Below, piece by piece: positions 1 through 10,719 of a stretch of 64,000 nucleotides of DNA. Made by a program: the position numbers and the translations under genes. This DNA is from Euryodendron excelsum. Taxonomy: Eukaryota > Streptophyta > Magnoliopsida > Ericales > Pentaphylacaceae. The stretch spans positions 58,732,183-58,796,182 of the forward strand of contig CM065377.1 in assembly GCA_033060915.1 (NCBI GenBank). The letters run 5' to 3'. Under the pieces are notes generated by a model, which was not told where the DNA came from, ran no database searches, and worked only from the letters and a program-made list of their open reading frames with translations. Each line of letters opens with the position of its first letter. Positions within the stretch are counted from its first letter, which is position 1.

Positions 1-520
1 AAAGGTTGACCGGGCCTTTAGGGGCAAACGGTCAATCGGACCAGGAAACTGCCGGGACAAACTGAGATTGTCCCGGAAGAAGACTTGGGATCTGAAAACA
101 TTATTCAGAATGTTCTCGGAGGTTGCCGGTTTGATTCCCAGAGCCGGCGTGGTCGGAAAAGGAAACCGGACCACCAGGGGCAAAACGGTCATTTTGTGTT
201 GGGTTTGCCGGAACTGACTCTGAATGGTCCAAAAGGGTAAACGAAGGTCGAGAACACTATAAAAATTATTCTCGGGACATTACCGGTTTGATACCCAGAG
301 CCGGTGTGGTCGAAGAAGGAGACTGGCCCTCTAGGGGCAAAACGGTCATTTTGTACCGGGTTGGCCGGACCTGACTCAGAATGATCCGGAAAGATAAAGG
401 AAGGTCGAGAACACTATAAAAAGTATTCTCAGGAGGTTATCGGTTTGATACCCAAAGCCGGTGTGGTTCCCGGGGCATTCGGATGCTCAGGGGCAAAATG
501 GTCATCTTGACCGGAAAGTC
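1..520 (-). repeat. 157-bp tandem array (LTR A)
   Basis: About three and a half units of roughly 157 bp, marked by the box GGGGCAAAACGGTC near 21, 177, 332 and 491. Each unit also has a GAGAA...TTCTC inverted repeat and a CCGGTTTGATACCC-type segment. Confidence 0.8.
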
Positions 521-594
521 TCGGAAAAGGTCCTAAGGGTAGTCTGGTCATTTTTCACCGAAGTGAGCTAACAGACACGGGTGTTGACCTAGGT

Positions 595-1600
595 TTTGAG
601 TGTTTCCACCACTCTAACGGTGTGAGTATTTCCGCTACTCGGACGGGGTTGATAATTTGGGAATATTTCCACTACTCGGACGGGGTTGAGTATTTCCGCT
701 ACTCGGATGAGGTTGATGATTTGGGAGTATTTTCGCTACTCGGACGGGGTTGAGTATTTCCGCTACTCGGATGGGGTTGATGATTTGTGAGTATTTCCGC
801 TACTCTAACGGCTCTGTGAGTATTTCCGCTACTCTAACGGTTTTGTGAGTAGTTTTGCTACTCGGATCGTCTCGAGGAATAAACTGTCTCGAGAGAGGGA
901 TTGTAAAGGGGTCTTAACGTCTCCGAAGAGACGTGCCTGGATTGGGACTGTCCCGAGGAATAAACTGTCTCGAGATAGGGATTGAAAAGGGGTCTTACCG
1001 TCTCCGAAGAGACGTGCCTGGATTGTGAGTGTGTCCGCCACTTTAACAGTTTTGTGAGTACTTCCGCTACTCTAACGGTTTTGTGAGTATTTCTGCTACT
1101 CTAACGGTTTTGTGAGTATTTCCGCTACTCGGACGATTGATGATTTGGGAGTATTTCCGCTACTCGGACGGGGTTGATGATTTGGGAGTATTTCCGCTAC
1201 TCGGACGGCTTTGTGAGTATTTTCGCTACTCTAATGGCTTTGTGAGTATTTCCGCTACTCTAACGGTTTTGTGAGTAGTTTTGCTACTCGGACCGTCTCG
1301 AGGAATAAACTGTCTCGAAAGAGGGATTGGAAAGGGGTCTTACCGTCTCCGAAGAGACGTGCCTAGATTGGGACCGTCCCGAGGAATAAACTGTCTCGAG
1401 AGAGGGATTGGAAAGGGGTTTTACCGTCTCCGAAGAGACGTGCCTGGATTGTGAGTGTTTTCACTACTTTAACGGTTTTGTGAGTACTTCTGCTACTCTA
1501 ACGGTTTTGTGAGTATTTCCGCTATTCTAACGGTTTTGTGAGTATTTCCGCTACTCTAACGATTTTGTGAGTAGTTTTGCTACTCGGATCGTCTCGAGGA
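595..1600 (-). repeat. Interspersed 29-bp and 81-bp minisatellites (LTR A)
   Basis: Blocks of a 29-bp unit (GTGAGTATTTCCGCTACTC plus TAACGG spacer) at about 600-880, 1030-1290 and 1455-1590 alternate with blocks of the 81-bp unit at about 880-1025 and 1295-1450. The 81-bp unit carries CGTCTC-CGAA-GAGACG, and the 29-bp unit carries GAGTA-TTTCCGC-TACTC. Some 29-bp units have lost bases or carry the variant spacer GGTTGATGATTTG. Confidence 0.85.
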
Positions 1601-1826
1601 ATAAACTGTCTTGAGAGAGGGATTGGAATTGGAATAAGAAAGGACAATGCCCCTAAGGGCATTTTGGTCATTTTGCCTTCATTTGGGCCTGACAGGCCCG
1701 CGAAGCGATGGAAAGACGGAATTTGAACCTAGAGAATTTGTTTCGATTGGAATATGCCTACAATGACTTGAAAACAAGTCTGGACGGAGTGTAGACTGCC
1801 GAGCGGTCAAAAATGGGGTGCTTACA

Positions 1827-2860
1827 CCCTTGTCTTCTCGGCAACCCTATCTCCGTGAGCACAGAGGGATTGGGGCCCCTCTTATGAGATGACTTAAGAA
1901 TGCATGCAATGATTTCTTAGGGTTAACGTGGAAACCCTTAGGGTTTGGGTAGGTTTAATGCAATGGAGAGTGATCTGGTGTCACTCTCAATGGGTTGATC
2001 ATATGCATGAGAATGCAGTGACTTGAGCTACTTGGAACTCTCGTTTTGACATGGGATATTGAATGCATGAACATGGATATGCAAAGAGTATAAGGAGAGA
2101 AAATGCAAGAGCAAGGTAAACGTGTATGCATGAGCAGTTAAACAGAAACATGCATTATAACCGTAAGAATACAGTCATTATAACAATAGGAATAGATAGG
2201 TATAAATGAAAACAAGAGCAGTCGCCCTTTCATCCATGGTTTTGAAAAACGGTATGCGTGTCTTAAATCCGGCAGAGGTTCGGTTATGCATGGTGTCTAT
2301 ATGAGTATGAGGTCGAGGGTTAACTAATGCGTCCTAAAAAGGCTCGATCCCCGGATCTTCAAACCTAGGCCCACTCCCTGAGGTGGTGCCATGATCGGTT
2401 GGTGATCCGAGCGGGGGAACCATCAAGAGGTCGTAGGCAAAGAAACTGACACAACATCTTACTCACAACCAATATTCCGTTCCCCCTTTCTAACTAGAAA
2501 GGACATATCAGGGTAATAATGCAAGTATGCAGAATGCAAGTACACGTGCAGTGTGTGTGTGATTTTGAAAAGCGGAGGAAAGAGCCCAACAACTCCTATT
2601 TATCTTGTTCATCACATTCATGCACAATAGTTAATAACATAAAATCACAAACCAAAGTGCACCTACAAAACAAAGATGCAAGAGTTAGTATGTGGATGAC
2701 AAACTTAATACAAGATAACATGAGTAAATGCAGGTTTTAAGAAAACAATTTTGAAAATTTGGTTTTGAAAATTTAAAGTGAATAGGATTGAACAAGTTAG
2801 TTGAAGACTCTACAATGGTGAAGGGGAAGGAGACATGACTACGGCCTAATTCTCTAAGTG
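1827..2860 (-). mobile_element. Internal leader of a giant-LTR retroelement
   Basis: About 1 kb between LTR A and the primer site next to LTR B. It is clearly related to 54880-56016, which sits in the same place relative to LTR H: both share the CCTTGTCTTCT start, a block around 2215-2490 matching 55215-55520, and the segment just before the primer site. There is no conserved reading frame between the two copies. It reads as the untranslated 5' leader of the element on the - strand, and is a good place to look for packaging or dimerisation signals. What followed it in the element was lost or separated by LTR A. Confidence 0.7.
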
Positions 2861-2878
2861 TCCCAAGCGAAGTCGCCA
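2861..2878 (-). other. tRNA primer-binding site beside LTR B
   Basis: On the - strand, LTR B ends in CA, followed by two bases (GC) and then TGGCGACTTCGCTTGGGA. It begins with TGG, the complement of a tRNA CCA end. The matching site beside LTR H (56017-56034) differs at three positions and has the same 2-base spacing. I recall a similar site in Ogre-type elements, attributed to tRNA-Arg; the tRNA identity is not proven here. Confidence 0.75.
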
Positions 2879-3699
2879 GCTGTCGCGCCCAGATTTTTCG
2901 CGCTCGAGCATTATATACACAAGCGGGAAAAATACTGTACTCTCTCATTAGAACTCACCCTCCTAGAAGAATGAGTGTGACTAGGTTTGAATTGAGAATT
3001 GATTTGAATAAAAGGTTTTTGGAAAAAGTTTGGAGTCGCTACCTAACTTGATTAAGGTGAGTTAGGTCATCCAAAAACTAAGAATAATCCGAAGGCTACA
3101 CTTAGGGTTTTTGAAAATTTTTTGAAAATACTTCCTCAAGAGAGGGTTTTTAAGAAAATAGGTTGTTTGGCAACCTTTGAAAAATATTTAAGCCCTTTTG
3201 AAAATAAACTCCATTTTGGTCTTTGAAAACAGTGATTCTAGGTTCAGAGGTTGGTTACGTGTAGGAAAGACGCACTAAGCCATCACCCTACCCCGCCCTT
3301 GCGGTACCTACATGTCTATTTATCCTAGATTCACTTATGAGAGTCTTCAACTAACAAATATTCAATCCTATCCACTTTGAAAAAGAATGTTTAAAAAGAC
3401 ATGATGCATGACATGCAAGTGTAAGAAAAGGAAGTTGAAAAATAGATTTGAAAACAAATTGATTTGTTTTTAGAAAGAGATTTGAAAAGATAGATTTGAA
3501 ATTCGAAAGCTTCGAAATTGGAAATAGAGATTTGAAAATGGAAATTTGGAGTTAAAAAAATAGATTATGGAATTGGAAATTTGAAAAATATTGTGAAAAT
3601 AGAAGTTTGAAAAATGTTGTGACCGCACTCGTGAGGGTTGCCTGCGTATCCTTTTGGAGGAATTAGGTCAGTCGTAGTTCGAACTAGTGTCTGATAGAA

Positions 3700-5210
3700 A
3701 ATAGAAGGTTTGATTGGAAAAAGAAATTGAATTGAAATTTGGATTTGATTTGAATTCATAATTGGAATTTGAAATGGAAGAATAAAAACTTTAGACCTAG
3801 GAAGACAGGATTTAGAAAGGACTCGAGATTAAGAAAGACTTGACTCGAATGTTAGACTTGGAAGATCGAAGAAAGATTGGATTTAGGAAGGGTTCGAATT
3901 AGGAAAGGTCCGATTTAGGAAAGTTTCAAAATAGGAAAGTGTCATTTTGGAAAGTTTCGTTTTAGGAAAGTTTCAATTTAGGAAAGTGTTATTTTAGGAA
4001 AGTTTCATTTTAGGAAAGTTTTCCAAATTAGAAAAGTTTCAAAATTATGAAAGTTTTGAAATTAGGAAAGGTTGTGAAATTAGGAAAGGTTTCGTTTTAA
4101 GAAAGTATTGAAATTGGAAAGTTCTAAATTTAGAATGTTCTGAAATCTGGAAGTTTTGAAAGTTAGAAAGTTTAGAATTTAAAAAGTTTCGAATTTAGAA
4201 AGTTTTAGATTTGGAAAGTTGGAAGTTTAGAATTTTAGAAGAGATTCAAAGTTTGAGTTTTAGAAATTCTTGAAATTAGGAAAGGTTTTGAGTTTAAAAA
4301 GGGTTTGAAAACTTAGATTTGGAAAGTTAAGATTTGGAAAGGGATGGAATTAAGAAAGGTTTGAAAGCTTAAAGTTTAAGGTAAGATTCAAAAGTTTAGG
4401 TTTGGGAAACTTAAGGTTTAGGAAAGTACTCGATTAGGAAGGAGTTGAATTAGGAAAGATTTGGAGTTTATTCCTAAGAAGAAGTGTTTTGATTTTGTTT
4501 CCAAAAAATGAGGATAAGATCTAGTTTCCTAAATGGAAAGATTGGATTTGGTAAGGATTTGAAAGGTAAAGTTTTAGAAACCCTAGATTTGGAAGACTAT
4601 AGTTTTGACGTAGAAAAGAGGTTTTGGAAATATGTATAGCTTTGATGTAGAAAACAAGAGGTTTTGGTAACCTAGGTTTTGAGGCCAAAGTAATGGATTT
4701 GAAATCATGCTTTTGGGTAGGAAAATTAGGGTTTTCTAATTATGGGTTCTAGGGTTTAACTTAGGCTCTAAGGAAAGAAATTTTTGGAAAGTGAGTTTTT
4801 AGAAAGAGAGATTTTTGGAAGGAAATCCTAGAGAGGAGTTTTTAGAAAGAAGATTTTGGAAGGAGCTTTTAGAGAGGAGTTTTTAAAAAGTGAATTTGAG
4901 AAGTGAAAGTTTTTGGAATGAAATCCTAGTGAGGAAGTTTTTAGAAAGAGATTTTTAGGAAAGAGATTTAGGAAGAGATTTTTCTAAGAAGGAAACCTAG
5001 GGAGTGTTTTTAGGAAAATAATTTTGAAGAGAGTATTTTGGAAAGGATTTGAAAAGGAGTTTTTGAAAAATAGATTTTTGGAGAGAACTTTTGAAAACAA
5101 TTTGGGAAAGGAGATTGGAGTGAGTTTTTAGAAAGCATGTTGAAAAAGAGGTTTTTAGAAGGAGGGATTTGAAGAGAGAGTTTTTGAAAAGTATAAAAAC
5201 GTCTCACTTT
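3700..5210 (-). repeat. G-poor, pyrimidine-rich leader tract (LTR B)
   Basis: Low-complexity region built from degenerate short motifs (sense TTTCCTAA, CAAAACTTTC). The + strand here is rich in GGAAAG and TTGAAA, so the transcribed strand is nearly free of G. No gene is seen; small open frames here are by-products of composition. Confidence 0.8.
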
Positions 5211-6082
5211 CCTAAATCGATTCTAACCATAAGACGGCTAGAACCACTTTAAGAAAGTGGTTTTGAAAACAACAAGGATTTGAAAATATGAACCATATTG
5301 GTCACTTTAAATGGAACACTTTCCTAAAGCAGCCCTAGCTATGAAAAGACTAGAATCACCCAAGGATTGTGATTTTGAAAACAAATTTTGAAAAAGAAGA
5401 TTTTGATACAATTTTGAAAACAAGTTTAATGCAAGTTTCGAAAACGAGTTCAAAAATAATTTTTGGAAGAATGCAAGATAATAATATGCACAATACAAAT
5501 TGGGGTCGTGAACATACAAGGTTAAAGCTTCACCACATAATCAAGGGGCTCAAACTCACGTGGTCTCCGGTTAGACTAAAAGAAAGCCTCCGACACGGTG
5601 ACTCTCCAATAGCCTAATCCTACATATGGATCGGGAATTTCCTTGTTTCAAGCATGAAAGAAGGGGGGGAAGAAGAGGGGGGATTAAAATAGAAGAAAAC
5701 CCAAGTGGGTTAGGAGAGAGAAGAGAGGGGGGAATTGCAGAAACTTAAAGAGAAAGCCTACCGTATGTCTTGTTTACTTCGCTTAGCTTTACGCGCTTTG
5801 CTTTTCTTCGGTCTTCACTTTAGTCTTGATCTTTGAGGGCTTGTCTTTGGTCTTCAAAGCTTCGTAGTTACAGCAATCCAAATCTTCAATGGAGGATTAG
5901 AGGCTAGGGTATAAGTGTATGAGAGTGTATGAGTGTATAGGAGGCTAGGGTTTGTGTATGGTGGCTATGGTTTGGAAAACCTAGAAGAGCTAGGGTTTAG
6001 GGAGGCTACGGGCTCTGTATATCAAATATTAGGGTTTTCAGACTGAGTTTTTCGGACCCTTTTCACGCTGGAAGAGGCTCTG

Positions 6083-6090
6083 TATTTATA
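6083..6090 (-). promoter_or_regulatory. TATA box of LTR B
   Basis: TATAAATA on the - strand, followed by CAGAGCC as in the other copies. GGCGCC boxes lie within about 90 bp upstream and AAACCCTA motifs downstream. Transcription would start about 30 bp further, near 6050. Confidence 0.6.
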
Positions 6091-6409
6091 GAGATAAGAT
6101 AGACCTGGCGCCTATTGTAGTGGCGCCAAGCCAAATTCCCACTTGGTGCCACTCCTAGTGGCGCCAGGCCATTTCTTGGCAGTGGTGCCAACCAGTTAGG
6201 AAAGTTTTAAGGTCGGTAAGCAACGTATCTTTGGAAGATTTGGGGGCTTGTACTAGTGACTACCATGCAATTTTTAGCCTGGCTTCACTAGGAGTGACTC
6301 TAGAAAGTCTGGGGATTAATTGAAGGGGCCGGGATTGGCCCGGAAGGCCAAAAAAAGGGCAAGTACACTTAGAACAGTGTCCTTGAGGTATTTGACTTGA
6401 AAAATGAGG

Positions 6410-6810
6410 ATATGATGTGTTGGAAGGGTTGACTAGGCCATTTGAGGCAAAACAGTCAACCGGGCCAGAAAATTGCCGAGATGGACTTAGAATGTCCCAA
6501 AAAAAGACTCAAAATTTGAAAATATTATTTAGAATGTTCCTAAAGGCTGCCGGTTTGATAGCCAAAGTCGGTGTGGTTGGAAGAGGCGATTGGCCCGCTA
6601 GGGGCAAAACGGTCATTTCGTACCCAGTTCGCCGGAACTGACTCGGAATGATCCGGAAAGGTAAAGAAAGGTTGAGAATACTGTAGGAGGCATTCTCGGG
6701 AGGTTACCAGTTTGATACCCGGGGCCAGTGTGGTTCCCGGGGCGTTCGGATGCCTAGGGGCAAAATGGTCATCTTGACCGTAAAGTCTTGGAATTGGCCC
6801 GAAACTGACT
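6410..6810 (-). repeat. 157-bp tandem array (LTR B)
   Basis: About two and a half units, marked by GGGGCAAAACGGTC-type boxes near 6443, 6600 and 6757. Confidence 0.75.
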
Positions 6811-7683
6811 GGAGGGCACCTAATCATGCTGGATCATCTCTGGAACGATCTTAGATGGGTGGAATTACCATTCTGAGAACTTAGGTGTGCTCTCAAGAAA
6901 TGTGCCGAAAAATGGCCCTAGGGGCAGTTGGTCATTTTTCACCGAAGTGGGCTAGCAGGTACTGGTGTTGACTTGGGTTTTGAGTGTTTCCACCACTCTG
7001 ATGGCGGTTGTGTGATACAGGAATTAGTTGGCAATTCCCTATATCGACTTGTTGGCGAGTATTTCCGCTACTCTGACGGTTGCGATGTTTATGAGTATTT
7101 TTGCTACTTTGACGGTTCGCGATCATTCCCGAGACTGCTTGATCTCGGAAAGCTGCTAAAGGGACTTAGCGCCTGAGAATCAATTTTCTCGGAAGGCGTG
7201 CCTAAACAGACATTTCTACATTGGCGGGCTAACAGGCGCCAAAGGTGGACCGTTCTACCATCTAGAGGACTTGGGGTCTCGTCCCGGTCGACAGGTTTGA
7301 AAAGACTTACCGTTTTGAAGAAACTTTCCTAAAAAAAGGTGACAAATTGGATAGAATTACCGTCCCATGGAATCAACTATCTCGAGAGAGGGATTGAAAT
7401 TGGAATTGGACTTAGAAAGGGGACTTACCGTCTTTAGAAAGACGTGCCTGAATGGAATTGGAAAGGGAACTTACCGTCTTCGGAAAGATGTGCCTGCGGG
7501 ATTGGACCAAACAACACCCACAAGGGTATTTTGATCATTTTACCTCTATTTGGGCCCGTGAAGCGATGAATTGATTAGATTAGACCTAGAAAGTTGATTT
7601 TGATTGGTATACGTCCTTATCGACTTGAGTGCAAGTCTGGACGGACTGGAGACCGCTGAGCAGTAAAAAATGGGGTGCTTACA

Positions 7684-8085
7684 CCTTCCACGCATGTCCC
7701 TTCTGGAGATTACCTCTCTTATGACCCGAACTTGAGAGGTGAGGTAGGCAATCTCTTCGCCGCGCTGCTGTATCTCACTTTCAGCGGAACGGAACGTATC
7801 TTCACTTGGGATACGTCTACTGGAGGGCGATAGGGTAACGTCCCGGTGGTGGTTTCTTTGAAAATTTCGCTCCTTGACATAGTCCGGGTTTCTCCGCAAT
7901 CCGTCTTGTGCTTCCTGGTGGCTCTCAGTAAGGGTTTGTATTTTCGACCTCAGTATTTCGCCTCGGTGCTGATCTACTGGGGTAGATTGACAGTGAGCTG
8001 AATTGGTTTGATCTTTGCTAGAGGAGGCCTCGTTACCATGTTCATTGTGGTTCTCTCTTCTTCCCTTTCAATCGTTCAAACTCAT
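7684..8085 (-). pseudogene. Tat-type retrotransposon gag, N-terminal fragment
   Basis: A reading frame on the - strand starts at ATG 8083-8085, in the position of a gag start just downstream of the primer site. Codon 6 is TGA (preceding residues MSLND). After that stop the frame stays open to 7684, where giant LTR B cuts it. The protein is hydrophilic and rich in Arg, Glu and Gln (for example RRNPDYVKERNFQRNHHRD), like the N-terminal arm of plant Ty3/gypsy Gag, the virus-like-particle structural protein. The TGA is easily explained by C-to-T change of an Arg CGA codon. The capsid domain, zinc knuckle and pol are absent from the window. Gag identity is inferred from position and composition. 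Confidence 0.55.
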
Positions 8086-8098
8086 GGTTATCTCAGCC

Positions 8099-8116
8099 TT
8101 CCCATAGATGGCGCCA
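8099..8116 (-). other. tRNA primer-binding site of the Tat-type element
   Basis: TGGCGCCATCTATGGGAA on the - strand, 2 bases after the LTR end CTTACA. It is close to the TGGCGCCGTCTGTGGG site common in plant Ty3/gypsy elements. Confidence 0.75.
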
Positions 8117-8118
8117 AT

Positions 8119-8713
8119 TGTAAGTGAGATTTTTGGGAAGGCCTGGCGGATCACTCAAGCCAATATCGACGAGTCCAAAATCTCTACTAGAAAGAGAAGT
8201 TGGAATGGGTCGACCCTTTTTGGGCCGATCACACTCCGATGATAAAGTTAGTAAGTTTAATCAAGAGTTGAATAGATAAAAGCTGTGTTTACTTTGGGTT
8301 AATTGTCTATACCTTGCTCTTGAGGGCTTCAGTATTTAGTGTGTTCGATGGAGTATTTTTCCCTTGGTCTACCAGAAGGTCATCATGACCTAATGGGTAT
8401 ACTTCATCACTTGCCGCCGACTAACCGAATGCAGGTCCTTCCTTACCATCGCTAAAAAATTTGGCTGATCGGACGTGCAGGTTGACGTCGTGTGGGGAGC
8501 TATTGGAGCATTTAATGCGGGTTAAGTGCGTATGTAATGCTTTAAGACCGCTAGTGGTTTGAGTTTACCTTTTGCAGTTTTGGGCCTTGGTCGGCATCAG
8601 GTCGGCACATTGGGCCAGACTGTCCTTTAGTATTAATTTGGGCTACAGGGCAATGTGTGTTGGTTGGGCCTAATCAGATGGGTTGGGCCGCGAATATTTA
8701 TCCCACACTAACA
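8119..8713 (-). mobile_element. Tat-type Ty3/gypsy 5' LTR (595 bp)
   Basis: On the - strand this runs TGTTAGTGTGGGATAAATAT (8713) to CTCACTTACA (8119), with TG...CA ends and the primer site immediately after. It sits inside the 3' LTR of the Athila element: only 44 bp of that LTR remain on its right. The expected right target copy is ATAGT (8714-8718); the left one is lost beyond LTR B. Confidence 0.75.
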
Positions 8714-8757
8714 ATAGTCATTTAGGAACTTCAGATTACACTTTTGGAGTGTAATCA
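8714..8757 (-). mobile_element. Athila 3' LTR remnant
   Basis: These 44 bp match the right end of the LTR at 19726-20953: both read, in element sense, TGATTACACTCCAAAAGTG and continue to CTATTGTTA-type sequence. The rest of this LTR was displaced by the Tat-type insertion. Confidence 0.8.
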
Positions 8758-8772
8758 CCACCCCCCACCTAG
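8758..8772 (-). other. Polypurine tract of the Athila element
   Basis: In element sense CTAGGTGGGGGGTGG directly precedes the 3' LTR start TGATTACAC, the expected place for plus-strand priming. Just upstream is GCTAGGGACTAGCAAAAG, a motif I know from Athila 3' ends. Confidence 0.75.
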
Positions 8773-10716
8773 CTTTTGCTAGTCCCTAGCAAAATGCGAA
8801 CAATAAAACAAATATGTACAAAAAGATAATCTCCACTTTTGTGGGAGTCTTGAATGGATTTAGCGTATGCATCAAGCCTTTGAACCCTTAGGTTACCCTT
8901 AGTGGACGAGTGGTGTCTTGTGAGGGCTTGCATTGATGACACCCACAAACATCGTCTTATAATCAACAATCCTAGATGTAGAACAATATAGGAGAAATGC
9001 ATGGGGGTATATCACCATACTCAAAACAATGTATCTCTACTTTCAATACAAACGAGATGAGTCTATGAAAATATTATGACAAGATTCATGAGTGTGTGTG
9101 TGTTAGGATCATACATGGTAGTTTATAATGCTTCACTTCAGACCGACAATCTTAAAGCCTCGATCCAATCACTCTCCAGACATACACTCAATGAGTAATC
9201 AAACACACAGTTTATCTCACTTGTATGCTCTTAATAAAGGAGTAAGTGTGAAAGTCATGCAAAAGAGCAAACCAAACTAAGAAAGACGATATAATGTACA
9301 ACTTGGCATGACTTCATGAAAGAATGCTTTATGGCATAGATATCAATTAAGCATGATGTGCAAAGAATATCTTACATTCCATCAAGACCTCAATTGAAAA
9401 TCATGCTTTGGATCATTAAGGACTTTGTAAGGGAAGGTCAAGTGGTATCAAGGTATGGTAAGAAGGAAAGGAAAAGTGTGAAGCTGCAGCACATGTGTGA
9501 TTTAAGGCATATAATGCTCATTAAAAGCCATTATCCTCTTCCAACTTTCGAATCTTCCAATATCAACCTCACCTCTTTTTGAGGTGTTAATTCCCTTCAC
9601 CTATCTATCATTCTTGATATCCCCCCCTCCCCCTTTTTTTTTTCTTTTCATATGCTTTCAATTTCTACACATTAGTTACAAAGTTTTTTTTTTTCATCAA
9701 AAGAATGGGAAAACTTTTCACTCGCCATTAATGATATATTTTTTCTTCCTTCTTTTTTCCTTGTTTTTTTTTCCCATCTTTTCTCCCATGAGATTTAGAA
9801 TTGTATTACAAAGGGTGTGAAGATGTGGTGACAGTGAGAAGGCAAATATCAATAAAACTCAGTGGCTTAAAATGAACAAAGAGGGCCTAAAATCACTTTC
9901 AAAGCAAGTATTGTGTATATAGATCTTGATGGAATGCAAGTGCCAATCAATGCAAATCAATATCAAACCAACAAACTAAACACAAGTATATTGAAGTCAT
10001 TTATCAATGCGAGAGGTCAATAAGAATTCATTCAAGTAAGTGTAAAAATCTCTCCAATGAAGTAATAGGCTCTACTCTCACCGGATAATGATCTCCACTC
10101 AATTACGTCATAGATGTAAAGATCAATAATGTACACTACTTAATATGATCCGTGCTCGTAAATGCAATCATCTCATCATAATGTAATCAAAATCATATCA
10201 CATTCTCATTGAAATCAAAGGATAACAACGCTCATCATATTATGATCATGCCCCATGCTAACCCTTAATCATTCATGAATCCCGAATTGAATCTCATAAG
10301 ATATGTTATGGTCCCTCATGCAAATTATGAATACATCCATTATGAATAAGAAAGGTCAATCGATAGATCACTAATGGATGCTAACAATGGGAAGTACATC
10401 GTGAGAGAAACATCGTGAGAGAAACCATACAATACCGTCAACCTCCTACCATCATGCGATAGATAAAGATAAAATATCAACTAACTCATATTTGAAAAAG
10501 AACCTGAATATACAAGAGGTTGACATAGACTGAAAGAAATATATCATATAAACTCAAAATAGGTATGTGATCATAAGGAACTGAAATGGGCTACATCAAA
10601 GATACTGCAGAGTTTTTGATATATCGATGAATAAAATGTATACATGGGGCGTATATGAAATGCAATACATGAGATGCTATCTAAACTCTGCCCCGCCCAA
10701 GTCCAAAATCATCATC
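8773..10716 (-). mobile_element. Athila 3' noncoding region
   Basis: Almost 2 kb between the third ORF and the polypurine tract. It is AT-rich with no supported gene. It includes pyrimidine-rich runs on the + strand (about 9620-9790, with T and C homopolymers) and a direct duplication of CATCGTGAGAGAAAC at about 10395-10425. Long 3' noncoding regions are usual in Athila elements. Confidence 0.7.
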
Positions 10717-10719
10717 ATC

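Larger units (their letters stand above)
1..1826 (-). mobile_element. Giant LTR copy A (partial, U3 end)
   Basis: Read on the - strand, this begins TGTAAGCACCCC at 1826 and runs off the window's left edge, so only the start of the LTR (U3 side) is present. It holds the family's three tandem-repeat classes, mixed together. Downstream of 1826 the sequence continues as the internal leader also seen near 54890, but about 100 bp of that leader is missing at the junction. A is therefore more likely a solo LTR inserted in the leader than the partner LTR of B. Its other end and target duplication lie outside the window. No coding capacity. Confidence 0.8.
2881..7683 (-). mobile_element. Giant LTR copy B (5' LTR of its element)
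   Basis: A complete 4,803-bp LTR, TGTAAGCACC at 7683 to GCGCGACA at 2881 on the - strand, followed by a primer site. This makes it the 5' LTR of an element whose body lies to the left. Sense order: start at 7683; a few 81-bp and 29-bp units (about 7000-7500); 157-bp units (about 6410-6800); TATAAATA at 6083-6090; leader; G-poor tract (about 3700-5200); conserved islands near 3620-3690 and 3240-3340; end at 2881. It interrupts a Tat-type gag, so CCTTC at 7684-7688 should be the right copy of its target duplication; the left copy is outside the window. Confidence 0.85.

Noticed and set aside
1..7683. A and B as the two LTRs of one short element with a 1-kb body
   Set aside because: The leader at 1827 starts about 100 bp inside the homologous leader at 54785, so A looks inserted into it; the left end of A is not visible, so the question stays open.
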